A stretch of 64,000 bases of DNA from Pseudomonas asiatica. Lineage in GTDB: Bacteria > Pseudomonadota > Gammaproteobacteria > Pseudomonadales > Pseudomonadaceae. This document shows positions 35,099 through 44,445 of this stretch, piece by piece. Within the stretch, counting starts at the first letter, position 1. Every line of letters starts with the position of its first letter. Location: assembly GCF_009932335.1 (NCBI RefSeq), contig NZ_BLJF01000002.1:248001-312000 (forward strand), written 5' to 3'. A program made the position numbers and the translations under genes. The notes under the pieces are model-generated. The model was not told the origin of the DNA. It ran no database searches and saw nothing but the letters and a program-made list of their open reading frames with translations.

Positions 35099-36382
35099 TT
35101 GTTTCGTTTTAACGCTGTTCGCGCGAGTCACTTCCTGCCTTCGCTGATTCTTTTGCTGGCAGGACTCGCCGCGGCCTATGTGAGAGACCTCAGTGTCTTT
35201 TTCACATCGCTGTTCAACGTCCTGCCCACCTTGGTCCTGCTGCTGGGTGGCGCCTACTGTGCGGTGTACCGTCGCCAGCGCGAGCTGTTCCTGATGCTCA
35301 CGGTGTACATCGCCTACTACCTGCTCGACACCCAGACCGACTTCTACCGTGACCATGGCCGCGTTCGCGAGGACGCGGCGGTGATCTTCCACCTCGTGTG
35401 CCTGCTGCTACCCGCCCTGTTCGGGCTGTATGGTGCCTGGCAGGAGCGCACCCACCTGCTGCAGGACCTGGTCGCCCGTGGCGCCGTGCTGTTCGCCGTG
35501 GGTAGCGTGGCGGTGGCCCTGGAGCAAAGCTACCCCCAAGCACTACTGACCTGGTTGGCGGAAATCCGCTGGCCAACCTTGCATGGCCAGTGGATGAGCC
35601 TGATCCAGATGGTCTATCCGCTGTTCCTCGGCGTGTTCATCCTGCTGGTGGTGCAATACCTGCGTGCACCACGGCCGCTGCACGCTGCGCAGGTGATGGG
35701 CCTGCTGGGCATCTTCTGGATGTTGCCGCAAACCTTCATCCTGCCGTTTACCCTGAACATCATGTGCAGCCAGGTCATGCTGATGATCGCCGCAGCGGTG
35801 GCGCACGAGGCCTACCAGATGGCTTTCCGCGACGAACTGACCGGCCTGCCGGGGCGCCGTGCGCTGAACGAGCGCATGCAGCGCCTGGGACGCAACTATG
35901 TGATCGCCATGACCGATGTCGACCACTTCAAGAAATTCAACGACACCCACGGCCACGATGTCGGCGACCAGGTGCTGCGCCTGGTTGCCAGCCGCCTGTC
36001 CAAGGTTACCGGGGGGGGCCGTGCCTACCGCTATGGCGGCGAGGAGTTCGCTCTGGTGTTTGCCGGCAAGACCGCCGAGGAATGCGTGCCCCATGTTGAA
36101 GCCGTGCGCGAAATGATCGCCAACTACGTGATGCACCTGCGCGACCAGCACAACCGCCCGCAGGACGATACCGCCGGGCGCCAGCGGCGGGCGGGCAGCA
36201 GTGGGGGTACGGTTTCGGTCACCATCAGCATCGGTGTGGCGGAGCGCCAGGCCGATCATCGTAACCCCGAAGCGGTGCTGAAATCCGCTGACCAGGCGCT
36301 GTACAGCGCCAAGGGCGCAGGGCGCAATTGTGTCATGGTACATGGGCAACAAGCGCAGCGAGGGGCGGTGCGCACGGCGTGA
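35099..36382 (+). CDS. Membrane diguanylate cyclase (GGDEF)
   Basis: 427 residues, apparently starting at TTG 35099 with GGAG eight bases upstream. About six membrane helices (residues 12-30, 38-56, 95-112, 122-140, 170-190, 200-240) form a sensor of unknown type. The GGDEF domain spans about 245-415: FRDELTGLPGRRALNERM, MTDVDHFKKFNDTHGHDVGD and the active-site motif RYGGEEFALVF (GGEEF). An inserted Gln/Arg/Gly-rich loop after residue 345 interrupts the domain before VSVTISIGVA. An active enzyme that makes cyclic-di-GMP is expected. It is flanked on both sides by paralogous acyl-CoA dehydrogenases. Confidence 0.9.
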   Translation: MFRFNAVRASHFLPSLILLLAGLAAAYVRDLSVFFTSLFNVLPTLVLLLGGAYCAVYRRQRELFLMLTVYIAYYLLDTQTDFYRDHGRVREDAAVIFHLVCLLLPALFGLYGAWQERTHLLQDLVARGAVLFAVGSVAVALEQSYPQALLTWLAEIRWPTLHGQWMSLIQMVYPLFLGVFILLVVQYLRAPRPLHAAQVMGLLGIFWMLPQTFILPFTLNIMCSQVMLMIAAAVAHEAYQMAFRDELTGLPGRRALNERMQRLGRNYVIAMTDVDHFKKFNDTHGHDVGDQVLRLVASRLSKVTGGGRAYRYGGEEFALVFAGKTAEECVPHVEAVREMIANYVMHLRDQHNRPQDDTAGRQRRAGSSGGTVSVTISIGVAERQADHRNPEAVLKSADQALYSAKGAGRNCVMVHGQQAQRGAVRTA

Positions 36383-36439
36383 CCGAGTTAGACTATACGG
36401 TCTATTGATGACCCTATGTCTCGTAAAAGTTGTTCGGTT

Positions 36440-36460
36440 ACACTGGCTGCAACCCAGTGT
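36440..36460 (+). promoter_or_regulatory. Hairpin in the leader of the second acyl-CoA dehydrogenase
   Basis: ACACTGG and CCAGTGT form a seven-pair hairpin 45 bases upstream of the start codon. Just before it, near 36391, TAGAC-N6-GTCTA is a small inverted repeat over a -10-like TATACG. No PsrA-type site was found here, unlike the paralogue. Confidence 0.35.
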
Positions 36461-36505
36461 CGCGGTTCCCCGAGACCGCTCCGACCCGACTAGCGAGAGG
36501 TTGTC

Positions 36506-38284
36506 ATGGCTGAATATAAAGCGCCCCTGCGCGACATGCGCTTCGTACTGAATGAAGTCTTCAACGTGGCCGAGCAGTGGGCGCAGTTGCCCGGGTTGGC
36601 CGAGGTTGTCGATGCCGACACAGCCATGGCCGTGCTGGAAGAAGCCGGCAAGGTCACCGCCAAGTCCATCGCACCGCTCAGCCGTGCCGCCGACGAAGAG
36701 GGCTGTCACTGGGAAAACGGCGCAGTAAGTACCCCAGCCGGTTTCATCGAGGCGTACAAAACCTACGCCGAAGGCGGTTGGGTGGGTGTGGGTGGCGACC
36801 CGCTGTTCGGCGGTATGGGCATGCCCAAGGTCATCTCGGCCCAGGTCGAGGAAATGGTCAACGCCTCCAGCCTGTCCTTCGGCCTGTACCCGATGCTGAC
36901 TGCTGGCGCCTGTCTGTCGATCAACGCCCACGCCAGTGAAGCGCTGAAGGAAAAGTACCTGCCAAACATGTACGCCGGCGTGTGGGCCGGCTCCATGTGC
37001 CTGACCGAGCCGCACGCCGGTACCGATCTGGGCATCATCCGCACCAAGGCCGAGCCCCAGGCCGACGGCAGCTACAAGGTCAGCGGCACCAAGATCTTCA
37101 TCACCGGCGGCGAGCACGACCTGACCGAGAACATCATCCACCTGGTGCTGGCCAAGCTGCCGGACGCACCAGCGGGGCCGAAAGGCATTTCGCTGTTCCT
37201 GGTGCCGAAGTTCCTGGTCAATGAAGACGGCAGCCTGGGGGCGCGCAACCCGGCCACCTGCGGCTCGATCGAGCACAAGATGGGTATCCAGGCCTCGGCC
37301 ACCTGCGTGATGAACTTCGATCAAGCGGTCGGCTATATCGTCGGTGAGCCGAACAAGGGCCTGGCGGCCATGTTCACCATGATGAACTACGAGCGCCTTG
37401 GCGTTGGTATCCAGGGCCTGGCCTCGGCCGAGCGCTCCTACCAGAATGCCGTGGAGTACGCCCGCGACCGCCTGCAGAGCCGCGCCCCGACCGGGCCACA
37501 AGCCAAGGACAAGGCCGCTGACCCGATCATCGTCCACCCGGACGTGCGCCGCATGCTGTTGACCATGAAGGCGCTGATCGAGGGTGGCCGTGCCTTCTCC
37601 AGCTATGTGGCCATGCAGCTGGACAGTGCCAAGTTCAGCGAAGACACCGCCGTGCGCAAGCGCAGCGAAGAACTGGTGGCACTGCTGACGCCGGTTGCCA
37701 AGGCCTTCCTCACCGACCTGGGCCTGGAGTGCGCGGTGCACGGCCAGCAGGTGTTCGGCGGGCATGGCTACATTCGCGAATGGGGGCAGGAGCAACTGGT
37801 GCGCGATGTGCGTATCACGCAGATCTACGAAGGCACCAACGGCATCCAGGCCCTCGACCTGATGGGGCGCAAGGTGGTGGCCAGTGGCGGGGCGTACTAC
37901 CGGCTGTTCTCCGACGAGATTCGCCAGTTCATTGCCAGCGCAGGTAGCGAGCTGGATGAATTTGCCAAGCCGTTGGGTGCCTGTCTCGATCAGCTCGACG
38001 GGCTGACCGAGTGGGTGCTGGAACAGGCCAAGGGCAACCCGAACGAAATCGGAGCGGCTTCGGTCGAGTACCTGCATGCCTTTGGTTATGTCGCCTATGC
38101 CTACATGTGGGCATTGATGGCGCGGGCGGCGAAGGCGGGTGAAGGGGATGAGGCGTTCTATACGGGCAAGCTGGGTACGGCGCGGTTCTACTTTGCGCGG
38201 TTGCTGCCGCGGGTGGACTCGCTGGTGGCTTCGGTGAAGGCGGGGAGTGAGTCGTTGTACCTGCTGGATGCCGAACAGTTCTGA
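36506..38284 (+). CDS. Acyl-CoA dehydrogenase, paralogue of the 33024 gene
   Basis: 592 residues with the same layout as the upstream paralogue: MAEYKAPLRDMRFVLNEVFN at the N terminus, MCLTEPHAGTDLGIIRTKAE, FGGHGYIREWGQEQLVRDVR and YEGTNGIQALDLMG. The two are clearly an ancient tandem duplication, now separated by the diguanylate cyclase. Chain-length preference probably differs. ATG 36506 has a GAGAGG ribosome site. The C-terminal end has more G-ending codons, which is a minor local bias. Confidence 0.92.
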   Translation: MAEYKAPLRDMRFVLNEVFNVAEQWAQLPGLAEVVDADTAMAVLEEAGKVTAKSIAPLSRAADEEGCHWENGAVSTPAGFIEAYKTYAEGGWVGVGGDPLFGGMGMPKVISAQVEEMVNASSLSFGLYPMLTAGACLSINAHASEALKEKYLPNMYAGVWAGSMCLTEPHAGTDLGIIRTKAEPQADGSYKVSGTKIFITGGEHDLTENIIHLVLAKLPDAPAGPKGISLFLVPKFLVNEDGSLGARNPATCGSIEHKMGIQASATCVMNFDQAVGYIVGEPNKGLAAMFTMMNYERLGVGIQGLASAERSYQNAVEYARDRLQSRAPTGPQAKDKAADPIIVHPDVRRMLLTMKALIEGGRAFSSYVAMQLDSAKFSEDTAVRKRSEELVALLTPVAKAFLTDLGLECAVHGQQVFGGHGYIREWGQEQLVRDVRITQIYEGTNGIQALDLMGRKVVASGGAYYRLFSDEIRQFIASAGSELDEFAKPLGACLDQLDGLTEWVLEQAKGNPNEIGAASVEYLHAFGYVAYAYMWALMARAAKAGEGDEAFYTGKLGTARFYFARLLPRVDSLVASVKAGSESLYLLDAEQF

Positions 38285-38292
38285 CAGATTTG

Positions 38293-38413
38293 GGGGCTGC
38301 TTTGCAGCCCATCGCGACACAAGGCCGCTCCCACAGGTACCGTGCAAGCTCGAATGGCTATGCGTTCCCCTGTGGGAGCGGCCTTGTGTCGCGATGGGCC
38401 GCAAAGCGGCCCC
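38293..38413. repeat. REP pair (CGACACAAGGCCGCTCC type)
   Basis: Two inverted arms with feet GGGGCTGCTTTGCAGCCC and GGGCCGCAAAGCGGCCC. The pair ends six bases before the GacA upstream element of rsmY. Confidence 0.93.
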
Positions 38414-38418
38414 TGTCG

Positions 38419-38436
38419 TGTAAGCCTTTTCCTACA
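38419..38436 (+). promoter_or_regulatory. GacA upstream activating sequence of rsmY
   Basis: TGTAAGCCTTTTCCTACA fits the GacA-box consensus TGTAAG-N6-CTTACA with one mismatch. It lies about 65 bases before the likely -10 (TATTCT, 38482-38487). A second palindrome, GTGGTGA-N4-TCACCAC (38441-38458), lies between them. Confidence 0.85.
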
Positions 38437-38493
38437 CAACGTGGTGACTTTTCACCACTGTTCTCAGATTGGATCCACGGTTATTCTTTACCA

Positions 38494-38622
38494 CATGGAC
38501 GTTGCGCAGGAAGCGCAAAGGACAGATCAAGGATGACGACGAAGGACACCTGCCAGGATGGCGGGGCGATACGGATGTCACAGGGAAACAGTCTGGAAAA
38601 CCCCGCTTCGGCGGGGTTTTCT
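38494..38622 (+). ncRNA. rsmY: RsmY small regulatory RNA
   Basis: About 128 nucleotides that titrate RsmA/CsrA-type proteins. Many GGA motifs are present: TGGACG, the perfect hairpin-displayed GCGC-AGGAA-GCGC, AAGGACA, AAGGATG, GAAGGACA, CCAGGATGG, CAGGGA and CTGGA. It ends in a strong terminator, CCCCGC-TTCG-GCGGGG with TTTT after it (38601-38620). The GacA box upstream and the position beside a LysR gene agree with rsmY of other fluorescent pseudomonads. The 5' end is estimated from the -10. The terminator may also serve the convergent LysR gene, whose stop is 17 bases away. Confidence 0.88.
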
Positions 38623-38638
38623 TTGTGCGCGTGTTTTT

Positions 38639-39562
38639 TCAGCCCAGCACATCCAGCGGTGATGCACCCAACAGGCGGGCGTCCGTCTCTTCCTCCAGCA
38701 GCGTGCGCAGCAGCTCCACAGATGCCTGCTGGCGTTGGGCATCGCGGAACACCAAGCCAACCTTCAGCGGTACCCGTGGCTCGCTCAATGGCTTCCACAG
38801 CAGCCCCTGGTCATCCTCGGCGGCCTCCTTGGCCCGCCCCGGCAGGATGGTGGCCAGCGCGGTATGGGCCAGGCTGTCGAGAATCCCCGCCATGTTGTTC
38901 ATCTCTGCCTGCACCTGCGGCCGACGCCCCTGGCTGGCCAGTTGCGCCTGCCAGATCTGGCGGATCTGGAATTCCTCGCCCAGCATCAGCATGGGCAGCT
39001 CGGCGGCCTGGCGAATGGACACCTTCTTGAAGTCCTTTAGCGGGTGGGTAGCGGGGATGACCAGTTGCAGTTCATCTTCATAGAGCAGCAGACCATGCAG
39101 CCCCGGCTGGCGTGGCGGCAGGTAACTGATACCGATGTCCAGGCTGCCATTGAGCAAGCGCCGTTCGATCTCCAGCCCTGACAATTCGTAGATCTGCACC
39201 ACCAGGTGCGGCTGTGCCCTGCGCAGGCGTTCAAGCAGCTGCGGCACCAGGCTCGGCCGCACGGTCTGCAGCACGCCGATGGCCAAGGTACGCAGCGACT
39301 GGCCCTTGAAGTTGCGCATGGCCTCGTGGGCGCGCTGCAGGCCGTCGAGCAACGGCAGGGCGTGGTTGTACAGGGTGTGGGCGGCCAGAGTCGGCAGCAG
39401 GCGCTTGTTGCTGCGTTCGAACAGGCTCAGGTCGAGGCTGTGCTCCAGCTGGCGTATCTGCTGGGAAAGCGCTGGCTGGGACAGCGACAGGCGCTCGGCG
39501 GCGCGGCCCACGTGGCCTTCTTCATACACCGCGACGAAATAACGCAGTTGGCGGAAATCCAT
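38639..39562 (-). CDS. LysR-family regulator
   Basis: 307 residues, N-terminal winged helix-turn-helix MDFRQLRYFVAVYEEGHVGR, AAERLSLSQPALSQQIRQLE, then a co-inducer domain with LAIGVLQTVRPSLVPQLLERL. It is divergent from the aminotransferase gene and probably controls it. In Pseudomonas fluorescens B16 the extended pqq cluster ends with a regulator (pqqH), aminotransferase (pqqI) and small proteins in this same order, so this gene may be pqqH; that link is from memory. A palindrome covers its own start codon, which suggests autoregulation. Confidence 0.9.
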   Translation of the reverse strand: MDFRQLRYFVAVYEEGHVGRAAERLSLSQPALSQQIRQLEHSLDLSLFERSNKRLLPTLAAHTLYNHALPLLDGLQRAHEAMRNFKGQSLRTLAIGVLQTVRPSLVPQLLERLRRAQPHLVVQIYELSGLEIERRLLNGSLDIGISYLPPRQPGLHGLLLYEDELQLVIPATHPLKDFKKVSIRQAAELPMLMLGEEFQIRQIWQAQLASQGRRPQVQAEMNNMAGILDSLAHTALATILPGRAKEAAEDDQGLLWKPLSEPRVPLKVGLVFRDAQRQQASVELLRTLLEEETDARLLGASPLDVLG

Positions 39563-39575
39563 AAGTGATACTTAT
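39561..39575. promoter_or_regulatory. LysR-type palindrome at the LysR start codon
   Basis: ATAAGT-GAT-ACTTAT, perfect six-base arms with the T-N11-A signature of LysR boxes. It overlaps the LysR ATG and lies 196 bases upstream of the divergent aminotransferase. Confidence 0.5.
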
Positions 39576-39770
39576 CGAAAATGCTGGAAAAACGAAATGG
39601 TCGAAACCCCTCGCGAGGCCTAGTCTATCGCCGTATTCCAAAGGGTTACAGCGATGAATCGATCGATTGTTACCCCGGATGAAAAACACTTTTGATAGGC
39701 AAGGCAAAATATCGAGTGCCGCACCCAAGCCGCACCGTGACCGCCCCTGTCGTGATTGGTTGGAGCCCTG

Positions 39771-41051
39771 ATGAACCTGTTCAACCTGCGCCGCCCGGCC
39801 CCTGCCGCCGTCGCCGAGCCCAAGCGTGCGCCGGTGATCGCGCCGGAAGCGCCGCAGCTGTCGCGTGAGCGCCTGATGCCCAGCACCGAACGCGCAGCGC
39901 AGGTATTCGTGCGTGGCCAGGGCTCCTGGTTGTGGGACAACGAAGGGCATGCCTACCTGGACTTCACCCAGGGTGGTGCAGTCAACAGCCTGGGCCACAG
40001 CCCCAGTGTGCTGGCGAAGGCGCTGGGCAGCCAGGCCCAGGCGTTGATCAACCCGGGCTCGGGCTTCCACAGCCGTGGCCTGCTGGGGCTGGTCAACCGC
40101 CTGTGCCAGAGCACCGGCAGCGACCAGGCCTACCTGCTCAACAGCGGTGCCGAAGCCTGCGAAGGCGCGATCAAGCTGGCGCGCAAGTGGGGCCAGCTGC
40201 ACCGCAACGGCGCCTATCACATCATCACCGCCACCCAGGCCTGCCATGGCCGCAGCCTGGGCGCGTTGTCAGCGTCCGACCCGCTGCCCTGCAACCGCTG
40301 CGAACCGGGCCTGCCTGGCTTCAGCAAGGTGCCATTCAACGACTTGGCGGCGCTGCACGCCGAGGTGGACTCGCGCACCGTGGCGATCATGCTCGAGCCG
40401 ATCCAAGGTGAGGCGGGTGTCATCCCGGCCACGCAGGAATACCTAAAGGGTGTGGAAACGCTGTGCCGCGAACTGGGCATCCTGCTGATCCTCGACGAGG
40501 TGCAGACCGGCATTGGCCGCTGTGGCGCGCTGCTGGCCGAGGAAACCTACGGCGTGCGCGCCGATATCATCACGCTGGGCAAGGGTTTGGGCGGTGGTGT
40601 GCCGCTGGCGGCCTTGCTGGCCCGGGGCACGGCGTGCTGCGCCGAGCCTGGCGAACTGGAAGGCAGCCACCATGGCAACGCGCTGATGTGCGCTGCCGGC
40701 CTGGCCGTGCTGGATACCGTGCTGGAGCCTGGCTTCTTCACCCAGGTGCGGGACAACGGCCGCCACCTGCGTGAAGGCCTGAGCCGGCTGGCCGGGCGCT
40801 ATGGCCAGGGCGAAGTGCGCGGGCAAGGCCTGCTGTGGGCCCTGCAGATGAAAGAAAACCTGGCCCGCCAGCTGGTGGCGGCTGCCTTGCACGAAGGCCT
40901 GTTGCTCAACGCACCGCAGGCGGATGTGGTGCGTTTTTCGCCAGCGCTGACCGTGAGCAAGGGCAACATCGACGAAATGCTGCTGCGCCTTGCCCGTGCC
41001 TTTGCCCGCCTGCATGCCCAGCAGCAGGCCCGCCGCGAAATGCCAGCCTAG
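39771..41051 (+). CDS. Class III (acetylornithine/GABA-type) aminotransferase
   Basis: PLP aminotransferase of 426 residues from ATG 39771 with GGAG six bases upstream. The PLP site is seen in LNSGAEACEGAIKLARKWG, in LLILDEVQTGIGRCG (Asp for the ring nitrogen) and in ITLGKGLGGGVPLAALL (Schiff-base Lys). Database labels for close relatives are acetylornithine or aspartate aminotransferase family. Its place next to the PQQ genes and a divergent LysR regulator suggests the pqqI gene of P. fluorescens B16 and not arginine synthesis. The substrate is unproven. Confidence 0.85.
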   Translation: MNLFNLRRPAPAAVAEPKRAPVIAPEAPQLSRERLMPSTERAAQVFVRGQGSWLWDNEGHAYLDFTQGGAVNSLGHSPSVLAKALGSQAQALINPGSGFHSRGLLGLVNRLCQSTGSDQAYLLNSGAEACEGAIKLARKWGQLHRNGAYHIITATQACHGRSLGALSASDPLPCNRCEPGLPGFSKVPFNDLAALHAEVDSRTVAIMLEPIQGEAGVIPATQEYLKGVETLCRELGILLILDEVQTGIGRCGALLAEETYGVRADIITLGKGLGGGVPLAALLARGTACCAEPGELEGSHHGNALMCAAGLAVLDTVLEPGFFTQVRDNGRHLREGLSRLAGRYGQGEVRGQGLLWALQMKENLARQLVAAALHEGLLLNAPQADVVRFSPALTVSKGNIDEMLLRLARAFARLHAQQQARREMPA

Positions 41052-41099
41052 CGGCCTGGTGACATCGAGAATTCTACGAACCGTCTGGCGTTCCTGCGC

Positions 41100-41142
41100 A
41101 TCGCCCTTGGCCTGTTTCATTCGGCCCGGGGCGTTTTTTTTT
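41100..41142 (+). terminator. Probable intrinsic terminator after the aminotransferase
   Basis: The imperfect stem CGCCC-TT-GGCC / GGCC-C-GGGGCG is followed by nine T. The loop is about ten bases. Confidence 0.65.
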
Positions 41143-41204
41143 GCCTGTTGAACCTCTGTGGCGGGCGGCTAGTCTCTGATGTAACCCCTTCAGGAGAGAC
41201 TCGC

Positions 41205-41363
41205 ATGGACTTTATACGCATCATCATCGCCATCATCCTGCCGCCGCTGGGCGTTTTCCTGCAGGTGGGGTTTGGCGGGGCGTTCTGGCTGAATATCTTG
41301 CTTACCTTGCTGGGGTACATTCCGGGGATCGTGCATGCGGTGTACATCATCGCCAAGCGCTGA
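41205..41363 (+). CDS. Pmp3/YqaE-family small membrane protein
   Basis: A 52-residue two-helix membrane protein (MDFIRIIIAIILPPLGVFLQ, then GGAFWLNILLTLLGYIPGIV). The start at 41205 has AGGAG nine bases upstream. Proteolipid Pmp3 proteins affect membrane potential and stress tolerance in other organisms. In the extended pqq cluster of P. fluorescens a small gene also occurs here (pqqJ or pqqK). A REP pair follows at once. Confidence 0.92.
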   Translation: MDFIRIIIAIILPPLGVFLQVGFGGAFWLNILLTLLGYIPGIVHAVYIIAKR

Positions 41364-41370
41364 GATTTTT

Positions 41371-41487
41371 GGGGCTGCTTTGCAGCCCATCGCGACACAA
41401 GGCCGCTCCTACAGGTACAGCGCCACATTCGGGCTTGTGCGATCCCTGTAGGAGCGGCCTTGTGTCGCGATGGGCCGCAAAGCGGCC
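41371..41487. repeat. REP pair (CGACACAAGGCCGCTCC type)
   Basis: Arms and feet as in the pair at 38293; placed between the convergent Pmp3 gene and the S9 peptidase. Confidence 0.93.
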
Positions 41488-41495
41488 CCAGAATC

Positions 41496-43319
41496 TCAGC
41501 CCCCCAACACCCGGCAATAGAATTTCCATTCTTCTTCCAGCGCATGCGCCAGGTTTTCCGCCTTGCGGAACCCGTGCCGCTCCCCCGCGTAGAAGTGCCC
41601 TTCAGCCTCGATCCCGTTAGCCTGCAGTGCCGCCAGCATCGACCGCGTCTGCTCCGGCACCACCACCGCATCCAGTTCGCCCTGGAAGAAAATCACCGGT
41701 ACCTTGATCTGCCCCGCATGCAGCAGCGGCGTACGCTGGCGATAGCGCTCGGCATCCTGCAGCGGGTCGCCAATCAGCCAGTCCAGGTAGTCCCCTTCGA
41801 ACTTGTGGGTGGCCCGGCCCAGGGCAACCGGGTCGCTGACCCCGTACAGGCTGGCACCGGCTCGGAACACATCATGGAACGCCAGGGCGCATAGGGTGGT
41901 GTAGCCGCCCGCACTACCGCCGCGGATGAACGCCTTGCGGCTGTCGATCAGCCCACGTCCGGCCAGGTAATCCACCGCCGCGCAAGCATCGGCCACATCG
42001 CTTTCGCCCCAGCGCAGGTGCAGGGCCTGGCGGTATTCACGGCCATAGCCGGTGCTGCCCCGGTAGTTCAGGTCGGCGACGGCGAAGCCGCGTTGGGTCC
42101 AGTACTGGATTCGCGGGTCGAGCACGGGATAACAGGCCGAGGTCGGGCCGCCATGGATGAACACCACCAGCGGTGCGGCTCCTTGCGACCGGGCTGCCGG
42201 GTAGAAGAAACCGTGGGCGCGATGACCGTCACTGCCGTAGTGGATCGACTGCGGCAGGCTGATATGCCTTGCCGGCAGCACTTCGGTGCCACCAGCCAAT
42301 ACGCTGACCTCGTGGTCGTTGCGGGCGATGGCGATGACCGCCGGCGGGCTGATCGGCGAGGCGGCAATGGCATACAGGTGTTCGGCATCCATGGCCAGGC
42401 TGCGAAAGCGCGTGTAGGCGCTGGCGAAACGCTCCAGTCGGCCATCGGCAGTGCGCAGGCCCAGTTGCCCGAAGCCGTCTTCGAACCAGCTGGCCAGATA
42501 GCTTCGCGGTCCCAGCGCCAACCAGGTACTGGCGCCCAGTTGCCAGGGGGCTGCGGCGTGGTCCGCCGGTTCGGCAGGCAGGGCCTGCCAACGGCCATCG
42601 ACCTCGCCCCAGGGTTGCCAGAAGCCATTGCGGTCGGACAGGCAGTAAAGTCGGCCTTCGCCATCGAAGCGTGGTTGCTGTAGCGATTCGTCGGCGCCAG
42701 CCACACATTGCGCGGGCCCCCAGTGGCCACTTGCATCACGTATGCGGCACATCAGCCTGGTGATGGTCCAGGGTTGTGCCGGGCGGTCCCATTCGACCCA
42801 CGCCAGGCGCTGGCCGTCGATACTTACCGTAGGCGATGCATAGAAGTCGGCCCCCTCGGCGAGCACTTCGCGGGCTTGTTCACCCAGGGCGACCAAGCGA
42901 TGCTCGACCCGTTCGCCATGCTGCTCCTCGACCGCCAGCACCAGGCCGTCCTGCCACTGCACATCGCCGTAGCGGCAGCTGGCATCATCGGTCATGGCGC
43001 GCGGTGCTGCGCCTTCCAGGGCCTGGGTATAGACCTGCTGGTCCTTTTCGTTGACGAACAGCAGCCCATCGCCGCCCAGGCAAAAGCTGCCACCGCCGTA
43101 TTCGTAAACCCGGCTACGCACACTGAAGCCATCGGGGGTCAGGCAGCGGGCCTGCTGGTGCTGCCAGTGCCAGATGCGACAGGCACCATCGGCCGGGCGA
43201 AACTCGTTCCAGAACAGCCCCGCAGCGCTGACCTTGAGTTCGGCGAAGTCGGTGCCGGCCGCAACAGCCTGGGCCGCGCTGAACTCAGCCGCGGACGATG
43301 ACACGGGAGTTTCGTTCAT
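41496..43319 (-). CDS. S9-family (prolyl oligopeptidase-type) peptidase
   Basis: 607 residues. An N-terminal beta-propeller-like region (repeats of about 45 residues up to about 360) is followed by an alpha/beta hydrolase domain. The oxyanion region is [15 protein letters not shown], the nucleophile motif [15 protein letters not shown], the Asp lies near [13 protein letters not shown] and the catalytic His in [12 protein letters not shown]. The start at 43319 overlaps the pqqE 3' end by 35 bases, so it is cotranscribed with the PQQ genes. It is probably the pqqM gene of the P. fluorescens cluster, a second protease possibly involved in PqqA turnover. Confidence 0.88.
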   Translation of the reverse strand: MNETPVSSSAAEFSAAQAVAAGTDFAELKVSAAGLFWNEFRPADGACRIWHWQHQQARCLTPDGFSVRSRVYEYGGGSFCLGGDGLLFVNEKDQQVYTQALEGAAPRAMTDDASCRYGDVQWQDGLVLAVEEQHGERVEHRLVALGEQAREVLAEGADFYASPTVSIDGQRLAWVEWDRPAQPWTITRLMCRIRDASGHWGPAQCVAGADESLQQPRFDGEGRLYCLSDRNGFWQPWGEVDGRWQALPAEPADHAAAPWQLGASTWLALGPRSYLASWFEDGFGQLGLRTADGRLERFASAYTRFRSLAMDAEHLYAIAASPISPPAVIAIARNDHEVSVLAGGTEVLPARHISLPQSIHYGSDGHRAHGFFYPAARSQGAAPLVVFIHGGPTSACYPVLDPRIQYWTQRGFAVADLNYRGSTGYGREYRQALHLRWGESDVADACAAVDYLAGRGLIDSRKAFIRGGSAGGYTTLCALAFHDVFRAGASLYGVSDPVALGRATHKFEGDYLDWLIGDPLQDAERYRQRTPLLHAGQIKVPVIFFQGELDAVVVPEQTRSMLAALQANGIEAEGHFYAGERHGFRKAENLAHALEEEWKFYCRVLGG

Positions 43320-44445
43320 TGCGGAAGGTCATCTGTTCAATGGTGAGCTGGGCGCTTTCCGCCTCCTCGCGGGCCTTGAGGATGATGCCGTGGTCGGCCG
43401 ACTTGGCGCACACCGGGTCGGCGTTGCTGGCATCGCCGGTGAGCATGAAGGCCTGGCAGCGGCAGCCGCCGAAGTCCTTTTCCTTCTCGTCGCAGGAACG
43501 GCAGGGTTCGGGCATCCACTCATAGCCACGGAAGCGGTTGAAGCCGAACGAGTCGTACCAGATGTGGTGCAGGTCGTGGTCGCGCACGTTGGGGAACTGC
43601 ACCGGCAGCTGGCGCGCGCCGTGGCAGGGCAGGGCAGTGCCGTCCGGGGTGATGGTGAGGAACAGGCTGCCCCAGCCATTCATGCAGGCCTTGGGGCGCT
43701 CCTCGTAGTAGTCCGGTGTGACGAAGATCAGCTTGCACGGGTTGCCCTCGGCCTTGAGCTTTTCCCGATACTCGTTGGTAATGCGTTCGGCCCGTTCCAG
43801 CTGCGCGCGGGTTGGCAGCAGGCCCAGCCGGTTGAGGTGGGCCCAGCCGTAGAACTGGCAGGTGGCAAGCTCGACGAAGTCGGCTTCCAGGGCGATGCAC
43901 AGCTCGATGATGCGGTCGATCTTGTCGATGTTGTGCCGGTGGGTGACGAAGTTGAGCACCATCGGGTAGCCATGGGCCTTCACCGCACGGGCCATTTCCA
44001 GCTTTTGCGCAAAGGCCTTCTTCGAGCCGGCCAGCAGATTGTTGACCTGCTCGTCACTGGCCTGGAAGCTGATCTGGATATGGTCCAGGCCGGCCTTCTT
44101 GAAGTCGGCGATGCGCGCCTCGGTCAGGCCGATGCCCGAGGTGATCAGGTTGGTGTAGTAGCCCAGCCGGCGGGCCTCGCCGATCAGTTCGGCGAGGTCC
44201 TGACGTACCAGCGGTTCTCCGCCGGAGAAACCGATTTGCGCGGCACCCATTTCCCGGGCTTCGGCCATCACCTTGAACCACTGTGCGGTACTCAGCTCCT
44301 GGCCCTGGGCTGCGAAGTCCAGTGGGTTGGAGCAGTACGGGCACTGCAGCGGGCAACGGTAGGTCAGCTCGGCCAGCAGCCACAGCGGCAGGCCGACTGC
44401 GGGCGTGGGCGGTAACTCAGGCGAGGACGATCCAGTGTTCGGCAC
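43285..44445 (-). CDS. pqqE: PQQ biosynthesis radical SAM protein
   Basis: Forms the carbon-carbon bond between Glu and Tyr of PqqA, with PqqD as chaperone. The radical-SAM motif is [19 protein letters not shown] and the auxiliary cluster cysteines lie in the C-terminal SPASM region ([20 protein letters not shown]). GTG 44445 is chosen as start because GGAGG lies six bases upstream, giving 386 residues and a 29-base overlap with pqqD. Published PqqE proteins are near 376-390. Earlier in-frame ATGs lie deep in pqqD. A later start cannot be excluded. Confidence 0.95.
   Translation of the reverse strand: MPNTGSSSPELPPTPAVGLPLWLLAELTYRCPLQCPYCSNPLDFAAQGQELSTAQWFKVMAEAREMGAAQIGFSGGEPLVRQDLAELIGEARRLGYYTNLITSGIGLTEARIADFKKAGLDHIQISFQASDEQVNNLLAGSKKAFAQKLEMARAVKAHGYPMVLNFVTHRHNIDKIDRIIELCIALEADFVELATCQFYGWAHLNRLGLLPTRAQLERAERITNEYREKLKAEGNPCKLIFVTPDYYEERPKACMNGWGSLFLTITPDGTALPCHGARQLPVQFPNVRDHDLHHIWYDSFGFNRFRGYEWMPEPCRSCDEKEKDFGGCRCQAFMLTGDASNADPVCAKSADHGIILKAREEAESAQLTIEQMTFRNERNSRVIVRG

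Noticed and set aside
35543..38404. 953-codon open frame on the minus strand
   Set aside because: It is antisense to the GGDEF and acyl-CoA dehydrogenase genes, is rich in His/Val/Gln/Gly with no domain, and arises from high GC at third positions.
39771..41051. argD assignment for the aminotransferase
   Set aside because: Family similarity alone would allow it, but there are no arginine genes nearby and the position at the end of the extended PQQ cluster argues for a different role.
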